Part shown: positions 11,936 to 12,505 of the stretch, in pieces | Numbering within the stretch: position 1 is the first letter of the stretch | Layout of the letters: the number at the start of each line of letters is the position of its first letter | Assembly (NCBI GenBank): GCA_023390705.1 | Contig: JAEWCI010000608.1 | Coordinates: 1 to 12,505, forward strand | Reading direction: 5' to 3' | Length of the DNA: 12,505 nt | From: Pseudomonadota bacterium | GTDB lineage: Bacteria > Pseudomonadota > Alphaproteobacteria > Acetobacterales > Acetobacteraceae | Position numbers and translations under genes: made by a program | Notes under the pieces: generated by a model | What the model was told of the DNA's origin: nothing | Seen by the model: the letters and a program-made list of their open reading frames with translations, nothing else | The model's database searches: none

Positions 11936-12505
11936 CTACCGGTTCGCTCCGGGCCGCAGCCGCAGCCCCGGCCGCAGCCTGGTGAAGGGCAGCACCGCCG
12001 GGTCCGCCACCACCGGCCCCGGCGCGGCGACGACAATGACCTTCTCGGCGATCGGCTGGAAATCGGCGCGGAAATGCACGCTGGATTTCAGCGCCAGGAT
12101 CTTCTGCGCCGCCGGCTGCACGCCGATATGGGTGAACAGCGCCTGGTCCCAGGCCTGCATCTTGCGCGACACCAGGATGACCCGCACGCCGGGCGCGACG
12201 CGGATCAGCGCCGTCGGGCCGAGGTCGGCGGGGTTGCCCCTGCCCATCGGCCCGGTGCAGGTGAAGCGGCCATCGCTCAGCGCCTCCACCCTCGCCTCTA
12301 CCGCCAGCGGCGCGCCGTCGCTCTTGCCGCCGAGAGCGAGCGCCAGGGTGGCACCGGCGCCGGCGGCGTGGCAGGCGGCGGCACTCTCCGCATCGTTGAT
12401 CAGCCCGAGCACCACGCCTTCCGCCCCTTGGCGGATGAGTTCGGCGAGCAGCCCGGTGGTGTCGCCATGGCCACCGCCGCCGGGATTGTCCTGGGTATCG
12501 GCCAG
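11936..12505 (-). CDS. MlrC-family (M81) protein, C-terminal part, truncated by the window edge
   Basis: Seen: the last 189 residues of a longer protein whose 5' end lies beyond 12505; the frame is open to the edge. The visible part holds the MlrC C-terminal domain: DTQDNPGGGGHGDTTGLL at the start (4-21), then LGLINDAES, ATLALALGGKSDG, DLGPTALIRVAPGVRVI, VSRKMQAWDQALFTHIGV, KILALKSSVHFRADFQPIA, and the terminal RLRPGLRLRPG. Family: MlrC of sphingomonads degrades linearised microcystin; most homologues are uncharacterised predicted metallohydrolases, often near peptide ABC transporters. Full proteins are roughly 500 residues, so about 300 are missing. The GTG at 12415 is an internal codon, not the start, because conserved sequence continues upstream. 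Its TAG carries part of the ribosome binding site of the downstream EF-hand gene. Confidence 0.9.
   Translation of the reverse strand: MADTQDNPGGGGHGDTTGLLAELIRQGAEGVVLGLINDAESAAACHAAGAGATLALALGGKSDGAPLAVEARVEALSDGRFTCTGPMGRGNPADLGPTALIRVAPGVRVILVSRKMQAWDQALFTHIGVQPAAQKILALKSSVHFRADFQPIAEKVIVVAAPGPVVADPAVLPFTRLRPGLRLRPGANR

Noticed and set aside
12413..12415. GTG as the start of a complete 159-residue gene
   Set aside because: Upstream in-frame residues to the window edge carry the conserved MlrC motif DNPGGGGHGDTT, so this is an internal Val codon of a truncated longer gene.

Overview
The window is a very GC-rich, gene-dense bacterial chromosome segment. GC-biased third positions leave long shadow frames open on both strands. 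Gene content and codon style suggest an alphaproteobacterium, most likely of the Acetobacteraceae (Roseomonas-like); this is inferred from style, not from a marker gene. I see no rRNA, tRNA, CRISPR array, insertion sequence, integrase or phage gene. No gene-free stretch exceeds about 180 bases.

Layout, left to right. (1) Minus-strand block 3-3885: dppF-type ATPase, then dppD-type ATPase, then a thiamine-diphosphate enzyme of the acetolactate synthase superfamily. (2) A divergent 176-base region leads to a plus-strand, stand-alone Lrp/AsnC ligand-binding (RAM) domain protein at 4062-4316. (3) A tightly packed minus-strand operon at 4384-7998: a gamma-glutamyltransferase-family Ntn-hydrolase, a small macro-domain protein and an amidase-signature hydrolase. 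The first junction has a 4-base gap and the second an ATGA overlap. (4) Divergent from it, a plus-strand pair: csaA (tRNA-binding-domain protein) and a xanthine/guanine phosphoribosyltransferase whose only sensible start is a CTG overlapping the csaA stop codon. (5) A convergent CNNM/CorC-type membrane protein (DUF21, CBS pair, CorC_HlyC) at 9102-10481. (6) Two small plus-strand orphans: a helical 92-residue protein preceded by an unusually AT-rich promoter region, and a 141-residue lipoprotein. (7) A minus-strand pair at the right edge: the C-terminal part of an MlrC-family (M81) protein, then a 155-residue orphan with one canonical EF-hand loop.

How the genes may work together: an oligopeptide-type transporter ATPase pair, a gamma-glutamyl/acyl Ntn-hydrolase, an amidase and an MlrC-like protein all point to uptake and breakdown of peptide or amide compounds, with the RAM protein as a possible amino-acid sensor. 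This is inference from neighbourhood. The transporter's permeases and binding protein are not in the window.

Most of the window is ordinary metabolism. The points most worth a second look are the CTG start of the phosphoribosyltransferase, the macro domain with Cys in place of the usual catalytic Asp inside a hydrolase operon, the altered substrate pocket of the GGT-family protein, and the EF-hand orphan coupled to the MlrC homologue. I found no convincing evidence of a wholly new multi-gene system.
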